Positions 1 through 20,436 of a stretch of 64,000 bases of DNA are shown in pieces (position 1 is the first letter of the stretch; every line of letters starts with the position of its first letter). This stretch comes from Ianthella basta. Its lineage: Eukaryota; Porifera; Demospongiae; Verongiida; Ianthellidae. The notes under the pieces are model-generated. The model searched no databases. It had not been told where the DNA came from and worked only from the letters and a program-made list of their open reading frames with translations. The translations under genes were made by a program, and so were the position numbers. The stretch covers positions 2,590,427 to 2,654,426 of the forward strand of contig OZ025882.1 in NCBI GenBank assembly GCA_964019415.1, read 5' to 3'.

Positions 1-273
1 AACACACGTACAATTTCATTTGGCTACAAGCAGAATGTAATGGCTGGACTATGCCAACTGGTGCATCTGCGCATGCATTGTCAGCCGTGCCGGGGTATGC
101 TACACATGCAGAGAGATCGTGCTTGTGCTTGTGCTTGTGCGTCAGTGCCATTAGCACTTTATCCTGACTGGGCAGTGTGTGCTGACCAGCACTGAAATCA
201 CAAAGTACACTGGTCCTTCTGGTATGGGTTGTGAAGTGAACACAACTTACCTATATAACTACCTATGCTACAG
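1..273. other. Intron of copine A upstream of the first visible exon
   Basis: This stretch precedes the first exon I can align to copine B. It ends in a normal acceptor (CTACAG, exon from 274). An open frame runs through it from 179 into the exon, but it has no donor/acceptor combination that keeps phase with the neighbouring copine exon, so I treat it as intronic. A GTGCTT triplication lies near 120-140. The exons for the C2 domains should lie left of the window. Confidence 0.55.
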
Positions 274-4138
<3,865 letters not shown>

Positions 4139-4820
4139 ACACTGACATAGCACTCCAGGGATGAATTGACCCTTACTTGGTAGAATTCTTGCATGCATGC
4201 ACAATTTAATGCAGTAACTGTGTGTGCGCGCGTGTGTGTGTGTGTGTGCGTGCATACATGCACACACGTACAGATGTCATGAAACAGTGTACACTCTATA
4301 TACTGTATAGCTAGCTGTGGACATACATCATATTATATGCATTGCATACTGTATATAATATTATGACATTGTACATATATCTTCAGTATTATATAATTAC
4401 GCATGCCTATATATGCATACGTAAGTACTGTAGGAGTACTAGTACTGATGGTGCATGCATATGACACACACACATGCATGTACTAGCTATAGTGTATGCA
4501 TGCAAACAAATTATATGTTAAACACACATGCACATGCAGTCGCAAATTGTGAATGCCTAATTATAATTATAATTATAGCTAATTATGTATTAATAATTTG
4601 TCTAATTGCACCAAGCAGTGCATGTTGCTTTCCCAAGAATATGCAACTGTAACAGGATCTGATATCATCTCCACATGCACTGTATACACATTATACTGTA
4701 TAGCACACGTGGTGTGTTGTGTACATGCAGCTGCAGAAACACCAATATATATTCATCTATTCATCATGGACGAGCCCAAACGTTAACATCATGCTATATC
4801 ATTGTTAAATTATAATAAAT
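4139..4820. other. Spacer downstream of copine A, no gene seen
   Basis: AT-rich sequence with many ATGCATGC, TATATA and AATTATAATT words and a short GT run near 4217-4260. The copine A 3' UTR should lie at its left end, but no clear AATAAA is visible. Open frames here are short and unsupported. Confidence 0.5.
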
Positions 4821-4867
4821 TGTGTATGTGTGTGTGTACATGCGTGTACATGTGTGTGTGTGCATGT

Positions 4868-4928
<61 letters not shown>

Positions 4929-5008
4929 AAGAAATGATTAGCCTCGTTGACATATCCTTCATGTATGTTGATGTGTTTGTTTTGTTGCTGAACCTATTGA
5001 CAAGGTCA

Positions 5009-5057
<49 letters not shown>

Positions 5058-5098
5058 GTGTCACACACACACACAGTGTCACACACACACACACAGTG

Positions 5099-5142
<44 letters not shown>
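4821..5142. repeat. Paired (GT)n and (AC)n microsatellites
   Basis: A (GT)n run of roughly 60 bp (about 4868-4928) is followed 80 bp later by an (AC)n run (about 5011-5141) broken by three GTGTC interruptions. The two runs are complementary and could pair as a hairpin. The long open frames across them encode only Cys-Val or His-Thr repeats and are not genes. Confidence 0.95.
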
Positions 5143-5143
<1 letters not shown>

Positions 5144-5459
5144 AAAGGACATTTCCTTATATTAATGACAATGTTATGAAAACAAGAAAAGGAGTCATTA
5201 GGTAAACAGTGATCATTGCCAGCATGCTGAGGGACGCATGGTACAATGAACTACTGTTTCAGACTCATGCAGAGGGTTTAGACATGCACAGGCATATGAA
5301 TAATTAGCTAGCATACAGTGGGATCAGTGAGTTTAGTGTACATAGAAGGCTAGCTACTGGTTCCGTAGGGCCCATATGGTATGGCTTTATGACTGGTTTA
5401 GGTGAGGGCAAAGAAGTGTTGGAGGCTCCTGCTGTCAACAAAGACTCTGCAGCACACGT

Positions 5460-5460
5460 G

Positions 5461-5491
<31 letters not shown>

Positions 5492-5492
5492 G

Positions 5493-5523
<31 letters not shown>

Positions 5524-5748
5524 GCATACACACACAAACACACAAACACACATGCGTGCACACACACACTCACGCACACACACATGCGCACGCACACACG
5601 CACACACACACACACACACACACACGCACGCGTGCGCACACACACAAACACACATGCGTGCACACACACACACACATACACAGAACACATGTGTGCACAC
5701 ACACGTGCGCGCACGCACACGGACACACACACGTGCGCGCGCGCACAT

Positions 5749-5797
<49 letters not shown>

Positions 5798-5888
5798 CAG
5801 ACACACACATACACACACACAAACACACATGCGTGCACACACACACTCACACACACATACACAGAACATGTGTGCACGCACACACACA

Positions 5889-5948
<60 letters not shown>
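5460..5948. repeat. Compound (AC)n array, left of the LINE
   Basis: About 490 bp of (AC)n with interspersed variant words: CACATGCGTGCAC, ACTCACACAC, CATACACAGAACA and ATGTGTGCAC. The same words in the same order recur on the other side of the LINE (9627-9884), so this looks like one array split by the insertion. Open frames here are low-complexity artefacts. Confidence 0.95.
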
Positions 5949-8900
5949 AATGTCACCAATCATTATTATTGGAAACACCAGTGCTAAAGACTGGTCAAAG
6001 AGCATGCATACAACAACAGAAAAGTGACATTAAGGTGAGCTTAACACTGCCAAAAAAGGAAAGTTCTGACGATGAACTTGCACAGTATGGTTAAGACACC
6101 AGTACAGGAGTTACAAAAGCTTAAACATAAACATGCAGCAGAGTTCAAGAGGAAAGAAAAGAAAAGGATCAAGCAAACTTAACTACACCAGTTCCGTTTA
6201 CACCAGATGTCGTAGGACGATGCAACCACATGCTTAATTATGTCAATCTCAAAGTTCTGTCGGTCTTTGGCTTTGGCTTGTAGCAGTTTGAAGAGCTGCT
6301 GAAAGCCCACTGTGCTCAGGAAGCCTCTCGACCCGACCTCGAGAGTGATGATAGATGTGTGGTGGGAACAAGCACAGGCAGCTGCAAGGTCCCGGTACCG
6401 ATGGACCTTCCTCTCTGCAGCGTCTGCAATGTTGGTCTCAAAAGGCACCGTCAGCTCTACCAGGTAGATGGCTGAAGTTCCCCAGATAACCATGTCCGGG
6501 CGCAGGTCCGTGGGAGCAATGTCTTGGGGGAACGTGTACTGCTGGCCCGGTAGGTCAGCTATGACTTGCATTCCTGATGTCAGGTTGCGCTTGGAAAAGT
6601 CAAAGATGACCTTGAGCACATTATCGTGCCTGGTGGTGTAGCGTCGCAGACTGAGGGCCTTCTGGCAGGAGTTGAGAACATGGGCCAGAGACTGTACCTC
6701 TCCACAGAGTTGGCACCGTGGTGAGGACAGCTTCTTCCACCTGAACAAGTTGGCATTGTGGGGAAGAGTGTCCGTCACCGCGTTGAGAGCAAACTTGAAT
6801 ACCCACTCTGGGAGGCTGAAGATGGCAGTGGACCAGTTCTGGACCGCCCTGCCCTCGAACTCCCGCACAGTCAACCCTTGAACTGGAAGGCTAGTGGTGT
6901 GAGCCAGTCTGGAGGCGGTGTCCTCGGCCTGGATCTTGGCCTTGACATGAGACACCACTTTCTTCCTGGGAGCCCCAGGGTCCTCCTTCATTACCCCCAC
7001 CACCTCCTGGTAAGGCCGGAACAAAGCACACTGAAGTTGGGACTCACGGAGGGTGATTTGTGTGGCGATAGCTCGAACACTGGAGTCGCTTGAGCACATG
7101 TGTGAACCAGCCTTGGCAGCATGGAGCTTCTTGTACACAGTGACCAGGTGTGGGAGCTCCAGCCCACCGTTGGACTTGGGAAGAAAGAGTCGATTGGGAT
7201 CAGCAGAGCGGGCCAGACCACACCATCTTTTCAGAAACCTGGTGGCGATGGGCTGGAGGTGGTTCTGCAACCAGGAGATTGGCAGGTCTGAGATGGACAG
7301 GTCCCAGGTGAGACGAGGACAGATGCTGACCTTGAAAAGCTTTAACTTCTGCTGACGGGTGATGGGAGTGACATCGACCTTCTCCAGCATGGACAATAGC
7401 TTGGTCTTGAGGTGCTCCCTGGATTCCTCAGAGGTGGAGTGGATGGCCACCGGGGCTCCAAGGAATCGAAATGTGGTGTCTCCCAGGTAAGGGATGGGCT
7501 CATTGCCAAGCTTGAGTCCAGGGTCGAAGGCCTTCCCAGAGGAGGCTTTGATCGCAACACTCACACACTTGGGGACATTAGCCCGCATCCCTGACCAGGC
7601 CAACCATGACTCAGTGAGACGCAACAGGTGCTGGCATGAGGAGGGTCCATCACCGATCAGGGAGGTGTCATCTGCGTACTGCAGCAGGTTGATCCTACTG
7701 CGGACGGAGGTGAGGCTGTAGCCAAGCTGGGAGCAGCATTGGGTAATGGAGTCCACCAGGGTGTTCATCACCGTATTGAAGATGATGACGGAGAGGGGGT
7801 CACCCTGGTAGACTCCAAGCTGGAGGTGGATGGGGACGGTGGTCCACGGCTTGGTGGTGATGATGGCAGTGAGTCCATCATAGATGTTTGACACCAGATG
7901 AACCAGCTCCGGAGGAGCATGGTAGTGTGCCAGAGAGAAGGTGATTAAGTCATGGTGCACACTGCCGAATGCGTTGGCCAGGTCCAGCCAGCAGACACAG
8001 AGCGACTTGCGCCTCCTTCGAGCCTCCTGAAGGATGGATAGCAGCTTCAGGTGGTGCTCAGTGCAGCCAGGCACACCATTGATGAAAGCCTTCTGGGTGG
8101 TGGTGTTGAGGAACTTGTTGTTCACCATGTAGGACAACCACCTACCCTTCACCAGGCTGGTGAACACTTTGCTCACGCAGGACGTCAGAGCAATGGGGCG
8201 GAAGTTGGACGGGTTGGAGGAGTCATCAACAGCTTTCTTCTTGCCCAGCAAGTGGATGATGCCAATCTTCCAAGCTGCAGGGACAGACTGGGTGGTCCAG
8301 CAGCAGTTAAACAAGTGCAGCAGTGCGGGCAGTAATGAGGGGCACCTCTTGAAGACGACATAGGGTATCTGGTCGGCAGGACTGGGGGTGGATGAAGACT
8401 TGAGGCCGGAGATGACACCTGTCACCTCCTCCACAGTGAAGGGGTCAGTGGACATGGGAATGGACGGGGGAGGGCAAACTGGCATCCACTCAGGGCGGGT
8501 AAAGGTCCTGGGGCTGGCAGAGTATACCTGAGAAAAGTGCTCTTCTGCTTGCTGCTGACTGAAGGAAGGCTGGATGGATGCATAGCAGTCATCGTCAAGG
8601 ACCCGTCGCGCAAACTTATGAATGTCTCGATGGCATTCCCTCCTCATCTGCTTAGCAGAGGCCTTAGCAACTAGTTTCTTAGCTTCCTTGGCCAATTTGC
8701 TGTGCTTGCGGACTAGCAGATGAAACTTCTCAGCTAGCGCTTTGACCTCCTCAGGAGAGGACCCACTTCTCCTAAGCTGACGCAATTCTCTCTTGGCAAA
8801 CTTCTTCTCCTTAGCAACCTCACACATTGCATTCCTCTTAGCTGCTGACAGATTGTCACGCTGGAGGTGTTGATGCCGTTGATTGTCTGGCATGACTCCA

Positions 8901-9622
8901 AACCTGGACACCAAGTAGGTGTACAGGCCATGAGTTATGGTATACTGCATGGCATTGACATCCCCCTCTTGCAGCACAACAGGGGTGATGTTGGCTAGTA
9001 TGAAGTTGTCAACCTCAGTCCACTGCTCTGGGGTGGAGGGAAGTTTGGCACGGGGTAGGAGTGTTGGAGGTAGGGGCCGGAGGGTGACTGGTGGAGCAGG
9101 CTGTGCATTGGATAAGGGTGGAGGTGATGCTGACACAGGGTGGATTAGTGATGGATTACTCAGCTCATCTGGGAGGGATACACTCTTGCAGGAAGCATTT
9201 GTCCTCAGATGTGTTTCAAGTCGAGTAAACCGCTTTCCACACTTGGGGCATGGTAGCTTCTTGGCTTTGCCTCTTGCCTTGTTGGCCAATGTCCCTTGAG
9301 CTAATAGATGCTGATAGTCTGCTCCACGCCTTTCAGGGCAACCTTTGTAGTGGTTCCCAAGACTTCTGAAACATTTCTGACAGAAACAACAGCGTTTGGA
9401 TGTAGACTGATCCATGGAGGAGGTGTTAAAACGAACAGGCTGCCAGAACTTGAAAACTAGCAATGGGATTGCAACCAAACTTTGCCAGACTAGTCACTAG
9501 GTTAAGTACTGTAGAAAACCCTAGAAAACAAGCAGAGTTGCTTGCCTAGACAGCTAGAATGGTTAAGCTCACTGAGCTCTAGCCTTCACTCTGGTCACTC
9601 TGGTCTACACCAATTAACACCA

Positions 9623-9626
<4 letters not shown>
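5949..9626 (-). mobile_element. Full-length LINE with restriction-like endonuclease, inserted in (AC)n
   Basis: A non-LTR retrotransposon on the minus strand, bounded at both ends by (AC)n. From its 5' end it has about 210 bp of leader (9626 to 9416), one long open frame, and a 3' UTR of about 230 bp ending at 5949. Both termini carry ATTGGTG words: AATTGGTGTTAATTGGTG at the 5' end and GATTGGTGACATTGGTG at the 3' end. The N-terminal zinc fingers, reverse transcriptase, CCHC knuckle and C-terminal nuclease place it among single-ORF LINEs of the R2/R4/NeSL/CRE/Hero type; I cannot pick the clade. The intact frame suggests a young copy. The target site appears to be the CA-repeat itself. Confidence 0.88.
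6179..9415 (-). CDS. LINE polyprotein: zinc fingers, reverse transcriptase, restriction-like endonuclease
   Basis: An uninterrupted frame of 1078 aa from the ATG at 9415 (CCTCCATGG context). The frame is open further upstream, but only from a TTG, so I prefer this start. Two N-terminal fingers are visible: C12-x2-C15-x6-H22-x3-C26 and C56-x2-C59-x9-H69-x6-C76. The reverse transcriptase shows motif A (LDLANAFGSVHH), motif B (GVYQGDPLSVIIFN) and the catalytic YADD at about 580-583. A C901-x2-C904-x7-H912-x4-C917 knuckle precedes a PD-(D/E)xK-like nuclease with RPDMVIW (D974) and LVELTVPFE (E987), then ERKVHRYRDL. In this family the nuclease nicks target DNA and the exposed 3' end primes reverse transcription. 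No frameshift or stop is seen, so it may encode active protein. Confidence 0.92.
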   Translation of the reverse strand: MDQSTSKRCCFCQKCFRSLGNHYKGCPERRGADYQHLLAQGTLANKARGKAKKLPCPKCGKRFTRLETHLRTNASCKSVSLPDELSNPSLIHPVSASPPPLSNAQPAPPVTLRPLPPTLLPRAKLPSTPEQWTEVDNFILANITPVVLQEGDVNAMQYTITHGLYTYLVSRFGVMPDNQRHQHLQRDNLSAAKRNAMCEVAKEKKFAKRELRQLRRSGSSPEEVKALAEKFHLLVRKHSKLAKEAKKLVAKASAKQMRRECHRDIHKFARRVLDDDCYASIQPSFSQQQAEEHFSQVYSASPRTFTRPEWMPVCPPPSIPMSTDPFTVEEVTGVISGLKSSSTPSPADQIPYVVFKRCPSLLPALLHLFNCCWTTQSVPAAWKIGIIHLLGKKKAVDDSSNPSNFRPIALTSCVSKVFTSLVKGRWLSYMVNNKFLNTTTQKAFINGVPGCTEHHLKLLSILQEARRRRKSLCVCWLDLANAFGSVHHDLITFSLAHYHAPPELVHLVSNIYDGLTAIITTKPWTTVPIHLQLGVYQGDPLSVIIFNTVMNTLVDSITQCCSQLGYSLTSVRSRINLLQYADDTSLIGDGPSSCQHLLRLTESWLAWSGMRANVPKCVSVAIKASSGKAFDPGLKLGNEPIPYLGDTTFRFLGAPVAIHSTSEESREHLKTKLLSMLEKVDVTPITRQQKLKLFKVSICPRLTWDLSISDLPISWLQNHLQPIATRFLKRWCGLARSADPNRLFLPKSNGGLELPHLVTVYKKLHAAKAGSHMCSSDSSVRAIATQITLRESQLQCALFRPYQEVVGVMKEDPGAPRKKVVSHVKAKIQAEDTASRLAHTTSLPVQGLTVREFEGRAVQNWSTAIFSLPEWVFKFALNAVTDTLPHNANLFRWKKLSSPRCQLCGEVQSLAHVLNSCQKALSLRRYTTRHDNVLKVIFDFSKRNLTSGMQVIADLPGQQYTFPQDIAPTDLRPDMVIWGTSAIYLVELTVPFETNIADAAERKVHRYRDLAAACACSHHTSIITLEVGSRGFLSTVGFQQLFKLLQAKAKDRQNFEIDIIKHVVASSYDIWCKRNWCS

Positions 9627-9680
<54 letters not shown>

Positions 9681-9884
9681 CATGCACACACACACTCACA
9701 CACACATACACAGAACACATGTGTGCACACACACACACACACACGCACACACACACACGCACACACACACACACACACACAGAACACGTGCACACACGCA
9801 CACACACACACACAAACACACATGCGTGCACACACACACTCACACACACACACAGAACACGTGCGCACACGCACACACACACAC
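9627..9884. repeat. Compound (AC)n array, right of the LINE
   Basis: About 260 bp of (AC)n with the same interspersed words as the left array: CACATGCATGCAC, ACTCACACACACATACACAGAACA and ATGTGTGCAC. It reads as the continuation of 5460-5948 and lies about 350 bp upstream of the copine B start. Confidence 0.95.
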
Positions 9885-10117
9885 ACGTTTAAGCGCAAAC
9901 AAGTTCCATATTGCACCACACTGGGGTATATCCTACACCCAATATGGCACACTAGTGCTACTGCTGTATCATGCTCAAGTACTGTGAGCTCTTATAGGTG
10001 ACTTCATATTGGAACTATACCATCAGAAGTGACATCAGGAGGAAAGATCGTCTTTTGGGGTGTTGTAAAGAGAACGGCTAGATTAGACGCCCTCTTGCAC
10101 AACATAGGTGACATACA

Positions 10118-10159
10118 TGACGTCAAGCACAGACCTTATCACTCCTTGCCCTATTTAAG
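10118..10159 (+). promoter_or_regulatory. Core promoter of copine B: CRE-like site and TATA box
   Basis: A perfect palindromic TGACGTCA (10118-10125, the CREB/ATF consensus) lies 27 bp before a TATTTAAG element (10152-10159), about 70 bp upstream of the copine B ATG at 10230. The spacing suits transcription starting near 10180-10190. The function is inferred from motif and position only. Confidence 0.5.
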
Positions 10160-10229
10160 GCGCCTACCATGAGCCTCTCACCAAGCACGTACGTACTAGT
10201 CGAGCATTTACGCCCTATTGAATAGCAAA

Positions 10230-16485
<6,256 letters not shown>

Positions 16486-16748
16486 CTCTTCACATATACT
16501 GTGAAAATATTTATCTGTTGTGTTTGTGTTCTGAGCTGAACAGTATGCTCACATCATTTGTCAGACTATATGAGATTTCTATCTTTTGCCCACAATTTCT
16601 ATCATCGAATCATGAGATTTATATTTGACAGCAACTATTGATTGAATTTTAGTATCCACTGCAGTATTTCACATAATTATTAAAATGATTTTATTAAATT
16701 TGTACCTTATTGCTTTTTGAGTTGGGATAATTTGCGCCCATCTATGGA

Positions 16749-17335
16749 CACCTGTATGTTTAATGGTCTATGTACCATGGTGACACGAATGAAAGACAAC
16801 GTTCAGAACTACACATGGTTAGGAAAGAGGGGGGAAGGGAAAAATGGCAGTGAACCGGACCAGTACCGGCAACCTCCAGATCTTTAGCCGACCCTTTAGC
16901 AGCCGGGTCACTGGTCACCGCAAACAGCCACTGATCCATTCCCTCTTTATATACCAATGTCGGCGGGCTCTATCCAGAGCCTTCTTTGGAAACTCCCACA
17001 TTGGACACTGATTACTCAGTGACTTATCGGAAATGTTGACATTTTGTTTTGACATTCACATTTTTGTTTTGACACATATATTGACATGTTGACAATGCAA
17101 CATTTCCGATAAGTCACTGATTAATCAGTGCCCGATGTATAGAGCCCGCCCACATTGGTATATAAGGAGGGAATGGATCAGTGGCTGTTGACGGTGACCA
17201 GTGACCTGGCTGCTAAAGGGTCGGCTAAAAATCTGGAGGTTGCCAGTGCTGGTCCGGTTCACTGCCATTTTCCTTTCCCCCCTTCTTTCCTTACCATGTG
17301 TAGTTCCGAACGTTGTCTTTCACCTGTATGTTTAA
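16749..17335. mobile_element. Foldback (long inverted repeat) element with 15-bp flanking direct repeats
   Basis: The arms, about 16791-17040 and 17090-17321, are inverted copies of each other at high identity. They start GAAAGACAACGTTC and end GAACGTTGTCTTTC, with a loop of about 50 bp. CACCTGTATGTTTAA occurs at 16749-16763 and again at 17321-17335, a likely target-site duplication. Each arm carries a TATATA box-like word (GGTATATAAGGAGG on the right arm). No protein is encoded; open frames of 62-65 codons on the arms are mirror images of each other. Confidence 0.75.
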
Positions 17336-17637
17336 ATGCATGATCATAAAATTAAATGTGATGCATGCATATACCTGCACACCGATAGTAGCTGGGCATG
17401 GACCATATATATATATTTGTACAGTACTAGCCAGATCATTGCCTGCATAATGGTCCGTATACACATGTTATACGGTACAATGATGTCATGTTACTATTCT
17501 GGATATGACGTAAGCGTTAAGGGTTATTAACGGCCACAAGAAAGACGCTCTGTTCTTTGAAGTACGAATCCTTTCTATTGCCTTCATTCGGCTCGTGGAT
17601 TCTTGGTGATTGACTTAGACTGTACAAGACATTTTCA

Positions 17638-20436
17638 ATGGCGGAGGCAGATGGTGTAGTGTGTCCTGTTTGTATCGAAGACGATGTAAAGTATTGGGCC
17701 ATAGGACAGTGCCAACATCCTGTCTGTTACGTGTGTAGTACGCGGATGAGAGTCCTTTGTGGCAAAAAGGAATGTCCAACGTGTAGGGAGACCATTGAGG
17801 AGGTGAGGACGCGATTCAACTCCGTCTATGTAGGGGGCCGTGCGTACGTGTGTGGGGGGGGGGGGGGGGGGGGGGGGCGTTTTGTACAGATACGTGCGCA
17901 TGGAAGGTGCGCATGGTTCCATGCATATATGGCTGGTCCTTTCTTTTCACTTGGTCCATTGTGTGTACGTTTTGGGCATGCGAGATTAAATACATGTGTG
18001 TGAGACCTAAGAATGTAACCTGTTGACTGTTCCATCTGTGACACAATGATCCCATCCACATTGGTGACTGTGACATTTGGAGAGTAAACAATATGGCTGA
18101 GACACATTGACTCCTAACCCACTCCAATCGCTATCATCCCTTTAGTGGCTTAAACTTGACAGAGATAGGACACTGTTAGCAAGAACATGCCCAACAACCA
18201 ACCTGATGAACAGTGTGCACTGGGCAGTGCTTGTTGAGGCTTATTTCATATCACTTTAACGTTATATGGCTGTTTTGAATTGAACCAAATGTACACTGAA
18301 GATGAAATTGTCGGGTGTGTGTGTGTTAATGTGTGTGTCAATGATGGTTGCCGACTTCAAGTAGATGTGTGTACATTTACTGATTGTGGGAAGAAACCAC
18401 CAGCCTGTGCTGCCTGTCAGCATATACTAGGAGAATTTTGGCTTCTTTATGGTTCTGAAGGTAGCCTAGTTTGGCATGTCCTGTTCCACTCCTTCTGTAG
18501 AAGGGTTTCAGTTTGGGAAATGAGTGTGGTTGGTATACACTGTCACAGCGTGTGTTGGGTGGCACCTGTGGCACTGTGCATTATTCCAATCCTATCTTGT
18601 GTATGTAGGTTGTGTTCTGTAAGGATATTTCAAGCTACTGCAAGTTGGCAGCAGGGAGGCTCCTGCAGGCCAAGAGGTATGGTGTTCTGTTTGAGAGCAG
18701 AGAAGCCAGAGATGCCTTCTACAGTCTGCAGCATAACACGTGCCCCTTGTGTGGTCCTGATACCAACTTCCCTACCTTGGCAAAACTGAAGGAGCACCTG
18801 CGGCAGATGCACCAGGTGGGCTTTTGTAAGATTTGCCTCGAACACCTGGACCTGTTCCCGTATGAGCATAAGATATACACACGCTCAGAACTTACCAGAC
18901 ACCAGCGCACTGGCGACCCCGATGGTTCATGTAGAGGCCACCCACCGTGCAACTTCTGCGATGAAAGATTTCTAGACAAGGACGTCCTTTACTACCATCT
19001 GAAGAAAAACCACTTTTGGTGTCATTTTTGTGAAAATGATGGCAAATTTGAGTTTTATCCAACATATTCGATGCTTCGTAAACATTTTAAGGTAGATCAT
19101 TTTCTCTGTGAATATGGAGCATGCCAGAATGAACAGTATGTGAATGCATTTCGCAGTAGGGTGGATTGGCAGGCGCATGTAACAAAAGTGCATGCACACG
19201 AGATTGGCAAAGAGGAGGCTAAGATTGCACGGCAAGTAGAGGTTGGCTTCAGCTACAGCAAACCCAAAATGGCGGCAGTGACAAGGGAGACTGCAGGCAG
19301 GAGACATAAGAGGTGAGGTGCTCTGCATGTAGTGATTTGAAGTAGAGGTTTGTTTGTGGGTTTGAAGTAGAGCAGTATGATGTGTGAGTGTTTGACTTGT
19401 GCTAACCATGCCTGTGGGCCTGCTGTGTTGTAATGTATATCTTCTTTGTGTATGCGTGTGATTGTTTGTGTCACTGCCGTACAGACAGTCAAAATCATTC
19501 CTTTATAGTGTGTGCGCGTGCGTATGTGTGCGTGTGTTTGTATTGTATGTAAGTGTTTTACATACACCCTCAATTCTGATTCTTCTTATGTGCTGCAGGT
19601 ATGGTGAGGATGAGGATGCCATGCTGGAATTTGTGAAGGCTGTGTCTCTCTCTGAGGCTGACCCAACCCAGGCCCAAGCTGTTGATGCACCTAAGAAGCC
19701 GCCAAGCACTAGCACAGGAACAGGAAATGTGGAGATGGATTGGCCATCTCTAGACACGTTAATGGGAACTGGGGATGAGCACAGTGCAGAGCCCCTTCCC
19801 TCGTACTGGTCTCAGGTTGCTGTGCAGGCTCCCAGGCGACAACCTCCACCTGGCTTTGGTATCAGTCAGACCGTTTCTAGGACTAAATCAGCACCCAGTG
19901 TACAGGATGGATTGGTAAAGCCGGAGAGGGAGAAGGCATCTGCCTTTCAACAACTTGAGAAAATTCTAAGTAATGATTCTAATAAAATCAGAGAGCTAAA
20001 AGTCTTCTCAAATTGCCTTCTGCGAGATGAGTTACCAGCTCATAGCTACTATGTGCAGTGCAAGGCACTTTGTGGTGAGCATTGGTTAGAGGTGTTTGAC
20101 GTATTGATATCAGGCTTGCCTGATGATGGAAAACGGCGAGAATTACGCGAGGTCCACAAAACTTACTCACAACCCCCAATGTGGGTGACCAAGAAAAAAC
20201 CTACTAAGCAGGTGTCTACAAAGTCATCAGGTCGAAAGAAAGCATCCAAGGGACTCCAGAGAGGAACTACAAGTAGTGCTTGGAGCCAGCCGGGCACTGG
20301 GCCGGGAAGAACTGTATCTGGCCCATCACTCATGCTTAGTGAAGAGGAGTACCCTAGTCTTTCTGCTCCAGCCACAACAGGAAGCTACAGCTCAGGTTCT
20401 TCCTGGAGTAGTCGTTTAGCAGTCAGTTCAAAGTAG
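17638..20436 (+). CDS. ZNF598: ZNF598/Hel2-like RING-zinc-finger E3 ubiquitin ligase
   Basis: Predicted 568 aa from three exons: 17638-17802, 18609-19312 and 19599-20436. In animals and yeast this family senses collided ribosomes and ubiquitinates small-subunit proteins in the cytosol, triggering ribosome quality control. The RING finger uses C9, C12, C24, H26, C29, C32, C45 and C48 (QHPVCYVCSTRMRVLC matches the family closely). Exon 2 holds the zinc-finger block: CPLCGPDTNFP with HLRQMH, FCKICLEHLDLFPYEHK, TGDPDGSCRGHPPC, FCDERFLD, HFWCHFCENDG and FLCEYGACQNEQ. Exon 3 has a low-complexity linker and a conserved helical segment (FQQLEKIL to LPDDGKRREL, about residues 440-485), then a Lys/Ser-rich tail ending in EEYPSLSAP, recalling the DFPSL motif of vertebrate ZNF598. 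It is shorter than the human protein (about 900 aa), mainly in the linker. The start ATG sits in TCAATGGCGG. Confidence 0.95.
17854..17877 (+). repeat. Uninterrupted poly(G) tract of about 24 bases
   Basis: A run of 24 G lies about 50 bp inside the first intron of the ZNF598-like gene, on the transcribed sense strand. Such a run can form G-quadruplex DNA or RNA and is error-prone in sequencing, so its exact length is uncertain. Confidence 0.9.

Noticed and set aside
4802-6094. Long overlapping open frames on both strands (up to 230 codons)
   Set aside because: They translate only (AC)n/(GT)n repeats into His-Thr or Cys-Val strings.
18280-18789. 169-codon frame overlapping ZNF598 exon 2
   Set aside because: Different frame from the conserved zinc-finger exon, and it lies mostly in intron 1.
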